The notes beneath the pieces were generated by a model. It was not told the origin of the DNA and did no database searches. It saw nothing but the letters and a program-made list of their open reading frames with translations. From positions 1,041,664-1,105,663 of the forward strand of contig MU394051.1 of NCBI GenBank assembly GCA_022578605.1: a stretch of 64,000 bases of DNA. The letters are read 5' to 3'. The position numbers and the translations under genes were made by a program. Source of the DNA: Camillea tinctor. Its lineage: Eukaryota > Ascomycota > Sordariomycetes > Xylariales > Xylariaceae. Of the stretch, positions 11,461 to 23,678 are shown one piece after another. Position 1 is the first letter of the stretch. Each line of letters starts with the position of its first letter.

Positions 11461-14400
11461 ATGGCGACAACTTCCAATATGTTTCTCTACTCGCTCACCA
11501 TCCAACCCCCGACGAGTATGACCCAAGCTATCCTCGGTCAATTCTCCGGCACCAAAGAGCAGCAGATTATCGCGGCCTCGGGCTCCCGTCTCACTCTGAT
11601 GCGACCCGATCCATCGCAAGGCAAGGTTATCACCTTACTTTCCCATGAGGTCTTTGGCATTATAAGGTCGATTGCTTCATTTCGTCTAGCTGGAAGTAGC
11701 AAGGGTAAGTTCTTATCCCCCACCGTTTCTGAGGCTTCACTTAGTGATTTTGAAGCTGGGTCGGTAGAATAGAAGCATTCTGGGCGCCTTCTGGATCTAC
11801 GGTGCGGTCTTGAGCCCTGATTAGAAACCTCGCCGCATAGAGCATTTGCTAATACGCTCTGGTTGTTGCAGATTATATTATTCTTGCCACGGATTCCGGC
11901 CGAATTGCTATAATCGAATACATCCCTCAGCAAAATCGGTTTAAACAGCAGAAACTCGAAACCTTCGGTAAATCCGGCGTGCGCCGAGTCATTCCCGGCC
12001 AGTATCTTGCCTGTGATCCCAAGGGAAGGGCCTGCCTGATTGCTTCTATCGAAAAGAACAAGCTGGTTTATGTCCTCAACCGCAATGCCCAAGCGGAGCT
12101 TACGATATCTTCGCCACTGGAAGCACACAAGCCTGGAACCATAGTGCTTTCTATGGTTGCCCTAGACGTCGGTTACGCGAACCCGGTATTCGCCGCCTTA
12201 GAAGTCGACTACACCGAGTCGGACCAGGACCCGTCTGGCCAGGCCCTTAGTGAGGTTGAGACACAGCTAGTGTACTACGAATTAGACCTCGGGTTGAATC
12301 ACGTTGTGAGGAGGTGGCACGAGGCTGTAGACCCTACTGCGTCAATGCTCTTTCAAGTACCTGGGGGCAACGATGGACCCAGCGGTGTCTTGGTGTGTGG
12401 TGAAGAAAACATTACCTACCGACACTCGAATCAAGAAGCATTCCGTGTCCCCATACCTAGGCGAAAAGGTGCGACAGAGGATCCCCAGCGCAAGCGTTCC
12501 ATCGTCTCGGGCGTCATGCACAAACTCAAGGGCAATGTGGGCGCGTTCTTTTTCCTTCTCCAAACGGAGGATGGCGACCTCTTCAAGGTCACTATTGACA
12601 TGGCCGAAGATGAGGATGGAAACGCGCCTAGTGAGGTTCGAAGACTCAAAATTAAGTATTTTGACACAGTTCCCGTGTCAACTAGTCTATGTATCCTGAA
12701 AAGTGGTTTTCTCTTCGTCGCTAGCGAGTTTGGCAATCATCATTTTTACCAATTCGAAAAATTGGGAGACGACGATGACGAACTGGAGTTTTCCAGCGAC
12801 GATTTCCCCACGGATCCGCAAGCATCGTACTCCCCGGCTTACTTCTACCCCAGAGCAGCCGAAAACTTGAGCTTAGTGGAAAGTATCGATTCCATGAACC
12901 CGCTCATCGATTGTAAGGTGGCAAATCTGACAGGTGATGATGCACCGCAAATTTATTCGGTTTGCGGGAATGGCGCGAGAAGTACGTTTAGGATACTGAA
13001 GCATGGTCTAGAGGTGAACGAAATCGTAGCCTCGGAGCTTCCTGGAATACCTTCCGCCGTTTGGACTACCAAGCTCAACCGGGATGATCAGTACGATGCT
13101 TATATCGTCCTTTCTTTCAGCAATGGAACACTAGTACTCAGCATAGGCGAGACAGTGGAGGAGGTCTCGGATACCGGTTTCCTCTCTACAGTGCCAACGC
13201 TAGCTGTTCAACAACTTGGTGAAAATGGTCTTCTCCAGGTACACCCTAAGGGTATTAGACATATCATCAATGGCCAGGTCAATGAATGGGCAGCACCACA
13301 ACACCGATCTATCGTTGCCGCCTCTACAAATGAACGTCAAGTTGCGGTAGCGTTGAGTTCAGGAGAAATTGTCTATTTCGAGATGGACACCGATGGCTCC
13401 TTAGCTGAGTACGACGAGAAAAAGGAGATGTTTGGAACTGTGACTTGTTTAAGCTTAGGCGATGTCCCCGAGGGTCGTCTTCGAAGCTCATTCTTAGCAG
13501 TTGGCTGTGATGATTGCACTGTCCGAGTTCTCAGTCTAGATCCCGAATCCACTCTAGAGAGCAAATCTGTTCAAGCACTGACCGCAGCACCATCGGCACT
13601 ATCTATCATGTCTATGGAGGACTCATCGTTCGGTGGCTCGACTCTGTATTTACATATCGGCCTCCATTCAGGTGTTTACCTGAGAACTGTGTTAGATGAA
13701 GTTACTGGGGAGCTTACGGATACTCGCCAAAAATTCTTGGGTCCTAAGTCCGTGAGGTTATTCCAGGTTTCTGTCCAGGGACGGACTTGCGTCTTGGCAC
13801 TCAGTTCAAGAACATGGCTTGGTTACTCAGATCCTATCACGAAAGGTTTCATGATGACGCCGCTTGACTATACCGATTTAGAATGGGGTTGGAACTTTAG
13901 CAGTGAGCAGTGTGAAGAGGGTATGGTGGGCATCCAGGGTCAGAATCTCAAGTAAGTGCAGTTTTCTTTTCTTTTCTACTACGTATAGAGTGGGATGATG
14001 AGAAAAAGGGATCTGATGCCTCTGGCAATGATGCTTTCATTATTTTATACCAATTGTTCCTACTGACCACTCATGCAACCCTTACTATCATCTAATGGCC
14101 ATGTATACTTTGCATCCACTAACCTTAGTCTTAGGATCTTCTCCATCGATAAACTAACTGATACATTACTTCAACAATCTATACCCCTTACATATACCCC
14201 CAAGCGCCTTGTCAAACACCCTGACCAACCTTACTTCTATACAATTGAGTCTGAAAACAATACGTTGCCTCCCGAGTTGCGTTCACAACTTTTGGCCGAC
14301 CCGGGCGTCGTTAATGGGGACGCTACTGTGCTCCCACCTGACGAGTTTGGATACCCTAGAGGTCGTGGCCGTTGGGCATCCTGCATTAATGTTGTGGATC

Positions 14401-15504
14401 CTCTAACGGAAAAGCGTGTCCTCCAAACCCTCGAGCTTGGAGAAAATGAAGCTGCTGTCAGTATGGCCATGGTGGCCTTCGCTAGCCAGGATAACGAAAC
14501 GTTCCTTGTTGTTGGCACCGGAAAAGATATGATCCTCAGCCCTCGTCAGTTCAGTGCAGGGTTCATACATGTCTATAGGCTCCGTGATAATGGCAGAGAA
14601 ATCGAGTTCATTCACAAAACCAAAGTGGATGAGCCTCCCATGGCACTTGCACAGTTTCAGGGTCGTCTATTGGCGGGTATTGGCAAGACGCTTATATCTT
14701 ATGATCTTGGACTGCGACAGCTGCTTCGAAAGTCTCAAGCCGATGTTGCACCTCAGCTCATCGTTTCCTTGCAAACCCAAGGCAGCCGCATAATTGTTGG
14801 CGATGTACAACAAAGCGTGACTTACGTGGTCTATAAATACGAAAGCAACAAGTTGATACCGTTTGCCGACGACACAATACCACGTTGGACGAACTGTACG
14901 GCTATGGTAGACTACGAATCGGTTGCTGGGGGCGACAAGTTTGGAAATCTTTGGATCGTGCGATGCCCTCAGAAAGCAAGTGAGGAGGCGGACGAAGATG
15001 GTGCCGGGGCACATCTGCTTCACGCCCGAGAATATTTGCATGGGTCGAATCACCGTGTTAGCTTGATGGCGCATTTTTATGCGCAAGATGTGCCCACGAG
15101 CATATGCAAGACCAATCTTGTTGTTGGCGGGCAGGACATTCTTCTCTGGAGTGGTATCCAGGGCACTATCGGCGTCTTCATTCCTTTCGTCAGCCGTGAA
15201 GATGCCGATTTCTTTCAGAGTTTAGAGTCGCACATGCGCAGCGAAGACCCGCCTCTTGCAGGTAGAGACCACTTGATTTATAGAAGCTACTATGCTCCTA
15301 TGAAAGGGGTTATTGATGGTGATCTATGTGAGAGATTTTCTCTGCTCCCCAATGACAAGAAGCAAATGATTGCGGGAGAGTTGGATCGTTCAGTTAGGGA
15401 AATAGAGAGAAAGATATCGGTGAGTCTACCCTATATAATTGGATCTTTGGGCGCTTTAAACTAACATGAACTCTCAGGATGTACGGACTCGGTCGGCATT
15501 TTAA
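11461..15504 (+). CDS. RSE1: Splicing factor Rse1 (SF3b130/SAP130)
   Basis: Four exons, 11461-11704, 11872-13951, 14135-15419 and 15478-15504, encode 1211 aa, the usual length of this family. The introns are 167, 183 and 58 nt with GTAAGT or GTGAGT donors. The last exon adds only DVRTRSAF and the stop. For intron 2, the acceptor at 14134 gives QGQNL-K-IFSID; an alternative TAG seven bases upstream is less likely. Family-diagnostic blocks include [18 protein letters not shown] at the N-terminus, the MMS1/DDB1-like beta-propeller body, and the CPSF_A-type C-terminal region ([21 protein letters not shown]). Rse1 is the scaffold of the U2 snRNP SF3b complex and is needed for branch-site recognition. 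The gene converges with the LysM gene 247 bp downstream. Confidence 0.95.
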
Positions 15505-15751
15505 GAAGTATAGTATTGGCGCCTGGAGTTGTCATTTTCGTGTATCGATATCATGTGTATTGTCCAGAGACGGTATATGGGGCGTATGGCGTTTGCAAGC
15601 GAAACCAGAAGATATGCAAATGACATTCACGTCCATAGGACTTCGAAATCTAATGTTCCAACCGCGGCATTTCCTATGCACCTATAAATGATCCGACCCG
15701 GGGTATTTCTGCAAGTGATGCTCGTTCTTCAGCGTGTTTATGTTACCTATG

Positions 15752-16763
15752 TCATCTTCTCATTGAGACTGCACGCATCCCGCGCTTCTTTGCCCCCTTT
15801 TCTCTGCCCACCGCCTTAGCCGGGTGCGTACGTTCCCACTCTTCATCAGCAAAGTATGTCTCGGTAGCCAATTCCAGATCGTAGCCTGCCTGCTCGAGAT
15901 AGAAAACCGCTACATCATACTCAGGTACTTTACAAGCAACCATCCAGCGACGGATCTTACCCTTGCGTGCTTCCTCCTCTTCGCCTTCAACCGGCCGCGG
16001 GGACAGGCTCACCCCACCTTTGTAGTGTGATCCGGGGATGACGACGGTTCGTCGCCCTAATAGTAGGTGGTCGCTGGTTAGGTTGTTGGCCCGCCGCAGC
16101 ACCGGTGCTGGGACGTTGTACTTTAAGGATAATGAGGTCACGGTATCGTGGGCGTGGTTGAGAAAATGGAGGATGTCCTCGGCCGGCGGTTCTGGGACGG
16201 GGGGTTTCTCGGAGGTGCTCGTGGATTGGTAGGGGAAAGGGGTGTATGGGGGTGGACTCGCTGTGGTCGGGTATAGAGATTGGGTCCGAGAAGAGCCTCC
16301 GTTAACAGCGGATTTGTAGGATGGTGGGTCCTTGAGCCCGGGCGGCAAGGTCGAATCTATTATCGAGATCTGGCAATATGGACAGTACGTTTGGAAGCGC
16401 GAGTTATTCTGTGAAGGGGGAGGGGGAAGGAAGAGAGGGAGAGAGAGACATGTTAGTTAAAGGAACTATATCGTAGCTTAGATTGTGTGCACAATGAAGT
16501 TGATATGCCCGAGAGAGTCCCTCGGCATGCAATGACCATAACCTCGGGGTAATCGAAGACACGATGATGGTGATGGGTCTACGCACATGTATACATTTCC
16601 TGCAGATGACCCGTGGACAGCATTCCAACCATCGATCATGGGGGAGAGCTTTTTCGGAGTTGTCGTCGTGACTCGGCACGGCGGAGAGAAGGGTTGCGCA
16701 TGTGCAGCAGGACTCAGTTGTGGCGAACTTGGGGGGCTGCTTATCCAACTTGTTCACGGTCAT
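15752..16763 (-). CDS. Intracellular LysM protein with Cys-rich zinc module
   Basis: Two exons, 16763-16587 and 16408-15752, with a 178-nt intron (GTGCGT...CACAG), give 277 aa. Exon 1 plus the start of exon 2 form a cysteine-rich zinc-binding-like module: Cys19, Cys20, Cys22, Cys48, Cys49, Cys54, Cys57, His59, and Cys68-x2-Cys71 (YCPYCQ). The splice joins KCIH to NNSRFQTYCPYC, so the module is complete only after splicing. A Pro/Ser linker leads to a LysM domain at about 136-185 (DTVTSLSLKYNVPAPVLRRANN...VVIPG). The C-terminus (~217-250) resembles a UBA/CUE helix pair (DVAVFYLEQAGYDLELATETY), followed by a basic tail. There is no signal peptide, so this is unlike secreted LysM effectors; a cytoplasmic or nuclear role, possibly ubiquitin-linked, is inferred. 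Confidence 0.82.
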
Positions 16764-16967
16764 GATGAAATAGCTGCATATGTTGTGTCCAAAAGATATA
16801 ACCTATAGGCTTAGGTAGGTATGGATATAGATACGTATAAAGTATGTAGAGGCGAGGTTACACGAATGCAAGTACCTAGGTAGGTATTAATTTATTTACA
16901 GGTCTGAATAGCGAATCGAAGATTTAGTAGATAGTAAGGTTTAATCTATGCATCGATGGGTGAACTT

Positions 16968-16975
16968 TGACGTCA
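16968..16975. promoter_or_regulatory. TGACGTCA (CRE/ATF-type) palindrome
   Basis: A perfect 8-bp CREB/ATF-type site, 963 bp upstream of the SIP3-like start codon and about 205 bp upstream of the LysM gene start. It is immediately preceded by TGAACTT and followed by GG, a context echoed at 23120-23163. Confidence 0.4.
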
Positions 16976-17744
16976 GGTGGTGATTGGTTTCATCCAGTAA
17001 TGAATGACCAGGACATACCTATCGCCCCTATCTTATCGATACAGGATGATGTCTCACTCCCTGCCCAATAGAAACCTTTTATGTAAGGTACTGGGCTTTG
17101 TACCTGCCCATCGTTTCTCAACCAACGTAACGGAGTTAAAAGCTTCCAATGTGCTGGCGCTACTATAAGTAGTAGTACTTAACCTACACTAGGTAACCTA
17201 GTGTATTCTGTATAGGCGGGTTAGCGCCTCGGGATATCTACTATGTACCTGGTAAATCTAGTTCTTGGCAAAATATAGGCTCCAGACCGTTTTGGCAACT
17301 TGATTCAATCCTCACCTCATCACCAACATCTACACTAGTTAACAACTTCATATCACTTAACCTTTGCTTACTTACTTTCGAATACATACCCGATTCTCAA
17401 TACAACTACGATATATTTTTGTGGCACCAATTCCCAGACTTTGGCCAAAGCTGTTTCCACCCACGATTATCCCTAGTGTCGCTAGTCTCGGCGAAGCGTC
17501 ATCGTTGCGTCCCGTCCAATATTATTTATTACCGAGTGCGAGTCCAAGCTTCAAGGAGGCTCCATCTAGTGTAAATAGCTTTCCTGTGGTTCTCGGACGG
17601 GGTCAACGTTAAAGGGGGTCTTTCAGATTCACATTCACATTCACATTTCTATCCCCATTCCCATTTCCATTCTTGAAGTGGCTACACCTCGACATATCCT
17701 ATTCTCTATTCCGTGCTTACATACTTATTGTTTATTATTACTAT

Positions 17745-17815
17745 TATTCTACTTTCCTTTTCTTTTCTATTCTTTCCCTTCCTTTCCTTTACTTTACTTT
17801 ACTTACCTACCCAAC
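17745..17815 (+). promoter_or_regulatory. CT-rich core-promoter tract
   Basis: An almost pure pyrimidine run (TTTCTTTTCTATTC-type) lies 115-185 bp upstream of the SIP3-like ATG. Such tracts are typical of fungal promoters and transcription start regions; no transcript evidence is available here. Confidence 0.4.
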
Positions 17816-17930
17816 TAGGATATCTCTAGGTTAGAATTGAAGGATTCCCCCCCGTCCTCCCTGCGGATATCTATCCCACCGACTTACTTCCCAATGCGCC
17901 GATAATACTCAAACAACCTTCAAAGTCACG

Positions 17931-20900
17931 ATGGCCGAAGCTGCCCCAGCCGCCTCGCCTGCACTACCCTCCGCACCCGCCCCAGTCCCAACCAAACACC
18001 CGAGTACCTCCATTCCTGTCGTTCTAAACGAAGCTGGTCTTGACTCGCCCTCCTTCCGAGCCACTGCTCTCTTCTTCGCCGAACAGGTCGACCTCATTGA
18101 AAGATGGCTAGACAGCTATGCGAAGGCAACCGCAAGGTTGTCTCATGGTGTGTTAGGGCTTGAAGAGAGCATAAACAACTATCTGTCCAAGATTGTTCCT
18201 CCACCGAACGTCGTTTCCGTTGACCACGATTACACCGCCCTGGCTCTCAAGAGGCTCGGCGATGGCTCCAAGGAGTGGTGGATGCAAGTTGCCAACGTCG
18301 CGCGCAAGATGGAGACGTTGTGTGTCGATCCCGTTCGAAACTTCCTCCAAGGCGACTTGCGGAACTTCAAGGAGACCAAGCGCACTCTAGAACAGACACA
18401 GAAGGCCTTTGACACAACCCTAGCCCGATACGTTTCCCAATCCAGAACAAAAGAGCCGTCCTCGCTGCGTGAGGATGCCTTCGCTGTGTACGAGACCCGT
18501 AAGGCCTACCTAAGAGCTTCGATGGATTTCTGCTTCTTCGCCCCTCAATTCCGTCTCAATCTCGATAGGCTACTGGTCCAAGTATCCTCCGATACCTGGC
18601 GGGAGATGAAGAAGTCGAGGGACGCCGCAGGGAGCTTTGCCAAATACGGGCAGGAAATGGATCGGGTGAGAGGTTGGTCGAAAGAGATGGAATTGAGCGA
18701 GGCTATGTTCAAACGTGAGCTGCAGATAGCTAGGCGCGAGATTGGTGAAGCCACCTTGGCAACCTTCAAGCCCTCGCGGGAGATCGACGACTACAGCACC
18801 TCCACGGTGCCTTACCTCGGATCCAGGGGGCCATTGAGTGTATCCACCCAGGGTAAACCAGCTGCTATAATGGAAAAGCAAGGATGGCTATTCTTACGCA
18901 CCATCTCGGGCAAGCCATCACGAACGAACTGGATACGGCGGTGGTATTACTGCCGGGATGGCATCTTTGGATGGCTCATTAACGGCCCTCAGGGTGTCTT
19001 GCAGGGCGACGAGATCGGGGTTCTGCTCTGTAACACGAAACCCGCTGTGCAAGAGGAACGCCGTTTCTGCTTTGAGGTCAAGACTAAGAACCAGACATTG
19101 TTATTGCAGGCCGAAACCCAAGCTCAGCTTATGGAATGGCTTGAGGTCTTCGAGGTTGCCAAGAAGCGAGCCTTTGAAGCAAGCGTAGGTAGGGATACTT
19201 CATCCCTGCCAGGTGGTGTTGATCCTGCTTTTTCCATCACGCCCCCTTCATTGCCTGAGTTCTCAGCCAAATCCCTCGATCCTCAGATTGACGACTCAAC
19301 CGGAAGTGACCGACCTAATAACCTTCCGGTTCCCGGCCCTGAGGGAGGCCTGGTTCCGAGGCCGAGTTTCGAAATCACCTCGGCACCGCCGAAGCGCTCG
19401 GCGACATCTCTTGCCCGTGAGGAAGGAGAGAGTGGACGCGAGCATGCAGCTAGGATCATGCAGAAACTCGATTTACACCGGAAGGCTACCTTCACGTCGG
19501 GAGCGGATACAACAGCCATGACGTCGACAGGGCCATCCAGCGGTATTGCTGGTCTCATATCTGCTAGTCATGGGTTATTGCCAGGATACAATTCGCCTAC
19601 GATAAATCAGGGCCCAATTTCCAAGACGCAGACAGTGCCACCTACCTTACTAGGACCGGAAGCGCAGCCAGGTAGTCTGGCGCCTCCAACGCTAGCTAGA
19701 CCACCTGCTCCCACTGTTCTGAGCAGGACAGCTGTTGCGTATAGTAGCGAGAGGATATTTACGGCTAACTCTACGCAGCCAATGCCGACTGCTATTATGG
19801 CTAATTACTGGGGAAGCAACGCGTGGGGTCAGGAGTATGCTGCGAAAGTCAACCGAACGGATTTGGATGCTAATGATCCCTTTGGACCAAATTCTCCTTC
19901 CATTAAAATGACTCTCGTTGGTGACGACGAGGATCTAAAAACGCCATCGTCTCCGTCGTTGCACAAGAAAGCCATTAGTATGGACGCAAGGATAAACCAC
20001 CCCAAGATTGTGCAGCCTTCCTCTGAGAAGCCGACAGGGGAGAGTTTCCCCCGGAACTATCCTACAGAGTTGAAAACCAACTCTGCCCAGTTCCGATTGC
20101 TCTTCCCCAGTGTGCCATTGGATGAGAAACTTGCTCTCGTTTTCCGTGCCTCCTGGATCAGTACTTCAGATCCCGATCTTAACTTGCCACAGATGGCTGG
20201 CAATGGACGCATCTATGTCACGCCGGATAATATGTACTTTTATGGTCATCAGATGGGTCTTGTAGTGGCGTACACGATCAGTCTGGACAGTATTACTGAG
20301 GTGACAGCAGCCCCTGGTAGGGACTGCGATTTCGTCTTCCTACATCTGAACCAACACGAAAATGAACCTGGTTACACGCGGATTACGATCAAGACTTTCC
20401 TCGAGGATCTTGATCTCCTTCACGCGCGTCTTAATCTTCTAGTTGACGATTTACAGGCTGAAGAGCCTATGGACATATCAGATTTAATCAAGGCTCTGAT
20501 TAATTTGGAGAAGGAGGAATTCGATCTGAGGAGCCCAAGCGCCGATAGTTGGGAAGAAATATCCTCTCATACCCCTATCGACAACGGTACCATATCTGGA
20601 AGAGCAATTAGTCCAAGGCCGAACGACTTCGCATATAAATCGCGACGAGGGAATTCACGAAGACCCTTTCCAAAATTACAGCTCCCTACTCACCCTGTGC
20701 TCTATGAGCCTGAAGACATGCAGAATAAGGCTGCGGAGCGTAATTTTGAGATAAGTGCCAAGGCCTGTTTCCATGTCTTATTTGGAGACAAAAGTTTTGT
20801 CTTTCCAAAGCTTTACTTTGAACGGAGGGCCCAGCATATTGCCCAAGGCCCGTGGAAGCAGAACGAGGCCGGCAATATGCAGAGGCATTTCCGCTTTAAT

Positions 20901-22221
20901 GTGAATTACACCTCTAGGCTCGGTCGGTCCAGAGCAGAAGAGATCACTGATGAACAGACCATCGAGGTATTCAGTGATCATGTTACGTACGTAGTCACAC
21001 ACGTTAAGACACCGTGGCATCTGCCACACTCTCACGGCTTCAAGCTGGTGACGAAGATCGTGATAACACACGTAACCAAATCCAAGTGCAAACTGGCTAT
21101 TTTTACGAAGGTAGCTTGGTCAAAGGCCCCAGCGCTTGCGAAGAATTTGGTCGAACGACAGGCACTCGATGATGCTGGTCAGGATGCTGAAGAGCTAGCT
21201 GAGGTTGCGACTGACCAAGTACGAAAGTTAGGCCATCACCGCCGGACGAAAAGGGCAATACAAGTGTATGGGAATGTAGGGTTACAAACGCAAGTGGTCG
21301 TTTTTACGCCCGGAGAAACGGACTCGGCGAAGAAACCCCATATTAACCTTCGCACCCTAAGCTCAATGCTTTTTGACACTATTAGGTCTTTTGCAGAAAG
21401 TGTAGCATCTTCTCTGATGATGTGGGCCTTCGCAGCGGTAAAGAAGCTTTGGGACGTGATTGTGGCCCAGCATGTCATACTCGCCTTCTTGGCATTCAGC
21501 ATTTTTATAAATATCATCTTTTCATCCCAGGGCCTCTCTACGTGGTGGGGCGAGCGGCGTGCGGCAAATTTCATGCAACGTGTCGGCGTTGGTCCCAACG
21601 TCATGATGAGCAAGGCAATCTATATAGCAGATCTTGACCAGGCGGCCAGAAGCACGGCTATTCAGCCTTCTTGGCCGCAGGACAGTTATTGGTAAGCTTA
21701 GAAGCGTCAAGTGCAAATTGCTAGAAACCTAGCTAATGATCTCTTGCAGCTACACGACATTCCAGTCTATCGCTAATAGCAGCAATATTGATGGCCCGTA
21801 CGAAGACACGGGCTCATCCTTATCTTGGGCATCCAGTCGCGCTACAGCACGCCGGTTACGGCAGACACGCCAAAAACTAGGCTCCTATCGCCATGACCTC
21901 CTTGTAGCTATGCGTATGGTTAACAGTGTCGAGACGGAAATGTTACATGCAGAATGGGAGAACTGGCTCCTGGATGAGAATCACCGTTGCGAGCAGGTGG
22001 GGGCCGTCCTCCGGGCTTGGAACGACAGCTCTTCGTCCGAGGCACACGGCATCGCCGCGCTCAAGGACAACATCGCACAGAAAGTCCTTCAAGCTGGGGA
22101 GAAGGACGCTACTAAGCGTGAGAACCTAAGGCTCTGGCACGAGGAATACTGCGGTAGCTGCCAGGCTGACCACGCAGCGCTCATGCGTGAACGAGAGGAG
22201 ATGACGATGGCCACCTTCTAG
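17931..22221 (+). CDS. SIP3: Sip3/Lam-type lipid-transfer protein (BAR-PH-GRAM-VASt)
   Basis: Two exons, 17931-21691 and 21750-22221, with a 58-nt intron (GTAAGC...TGCAG, joining as DSY-C-YTTFQ), give 1410 aa. Domains in order: an N-terminal BAR-like coiled region (~30-300), a PH domain (~313-415, opening IMEKQGWLFLRT), a long disordered stretch, a GRAM-like domain (~716-810), a VASt/START-like domain (~936-1098, with ERNFEISAKACFHVLFGDKS), and a hydrophobic membrane segment at ~1157-1198 (HVILAFLAFSIFINIIF). This order is that of yeast Sip3/Lam3 and the Ysp1/Lam1 group, which sit at ER-plasma-membrane contacts and move sterols. The C-terminal exon is helical. Membrane-contact sterol transport is inferred by family. 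The next gene in tandem also encodes a START-like protein. Confidence 0.9.
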
Positions 22222-23153
22222 GCCGGTTAATTGCGAGGACTATGGACGATTCTAGAGTTTATACGTAGGGGTGAGAACAATCTAGTCTCGGGACGAAATT
22301 AATTCTGTTGACTTGATAGATAAGAGTGGGGAGCCAAGGTGTAGGCGATTGGGAATTCTTTTTTTTTTTTGGCTTTAAGATCAGGGTATTAGAAGGTGGT
22401 AAAACAAGCATCTTACATGAATGGTGGTAGTGAAACGGGAGCTGCGGTGTGGATAGTAGAGAAAAGAACAAGGGAAACCCCGTGGTTGGTTTATAACATA
22501 GCATGCCATACGGTGATGTACTGTACTGTAGTTAAAACACAACTGCACATTTAAATGTCTTTTCCTGTGTAAAGTTGGGATACGGGAATAGGAGAAAAAA
22601 AGAACAATTTTTTTTAAAAATGAAATAAAAATGAGAGAATAATGAGAGAATAATACCTTATGATGTTTTCTATTTTAACCTTTTTAGTTTTTATTTTTCT
22701 TGTTTCTGTTTAATCCATACTTCTTTATTCCAGTAGTACATGATTCATGATTGAAAAGCAAATCAATATATGTACACTAATTATAGGGGTAGGTTAGGTA
22801 CCTATTGACGTTTGTTGCTAGGATAAGTGCTACGTACCTTATACGCGTATTGACATTTGGTTTGCGAATCATATTTGAGCAACCTGGTTATAATAGTGGG
22901 TATTTGGACTGACTTTAAGACTGGTTCATAAAGGTTTGAGACCCTGCATTAGGGGTGAGTTAAAAAAAAAAGAATTCTAGACCTCTGATAAGAATTATAG
23001 TGAACTCGATCAGAGAGGTCTTCGAGTTATCAATACATGCCTGGGTACTAGGTTCGATTGTCCTCTTTTCCCCTCTCTTGTCATACCTACCTGCCTACCT
23101 AGTGGCGGTAATGGATGGTTGAACTTTAAGAAGGAACACTAGTTGCAGAACAG

Positions 23154-23161
23154 TGACGTCA
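23154..23161. promoter_or_regulatory. TGACGTCA (CRE/ATF-type) palindrome
   Basis: A perfect site 525 bp upstream of the DUF3074 start codon. It is followed by GG, and a TGAACTTT lies 27 bp further upstream (23120-23127), echoing the context of the site at 16968. Confidence 0.4.
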
Positions 23162-23504
23162 GGACGAACCCGACCTCGTGGCAGGTAGGGTGGTAGCTCT
23201 AACGCGGATCCTTGTGGAAGGAGCCCATTCATCTTTTTCTCCACCCTCAGGCCCGTGCACTTGTTGAAGAATCCCTATAAGCCAGGTACTTCTTTTATTT
23301 TTATTCCTACACCTTCCAATATATCTCTTATAATACTACTACTAATAATAATCACAACATATCAAATAATTCATGTTGCTGTTATAATTAGCACATATTA
23401 TACCTACATATATAAACTTACCAGATTATTCATTGCTAGCCTCTTGAGCCATCTAGCATGGAATTTTATTTCAATTCGCCATCTTCAACGTCGTGAGTGG
23501 AATG

Positions 23505-23545
23505 AATGAGTGAGTCCGTGAGTCCGTGAGTCCGTGAGTGAGTGG
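23505..23545. repeat. GTGAGTCC tandem repeat
   Basis: Three to four direct copies of an 8-bp unit (GTGAGTCC), bracketed by GAGTGAGT, lie in the 5' flank of the DUF3074 gene. Confidence 0.75.
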
Positions 23546-23678
23546 ATGAATGGCACAGTCCACGATACGATCTCGGTTCCGGCTCTTCATACGATAGGTA
23601 CACTCATATTCGCAAGCAACTTTACCTTCCTTTACACTTTACCCTAAATCTTGAGATACCCAATACGGCGGAGGAAAA

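Larger units (their letters stand above)
16764..17930. other. Divergent region between the LysM and SIP3-like genes
   Basis: This stretch contains a perfect TGACGTCA, a TACCTAGGTAGGTA motif, and a CT-rich tract close to the SIP3-like start. No coding sequence is supported. Confidence 0.6.
22222..23678. other. Intergenic region upstream of the DUF3074 gene
   Basis: AT-rich DNA with a second TGACGTCA, and a short GTGAGTCC tandem repeat 130-180 bp before the next start codon. The open frame at 23255-23509 is AT-composition driven and is not called. Confidence 0.55.

Noticed and set aside
23040..23070. tRNA B-box-like word GGTTCGAT
   Set aside because: No matching A box, acceptor stem or cloverleaf could be found around it.
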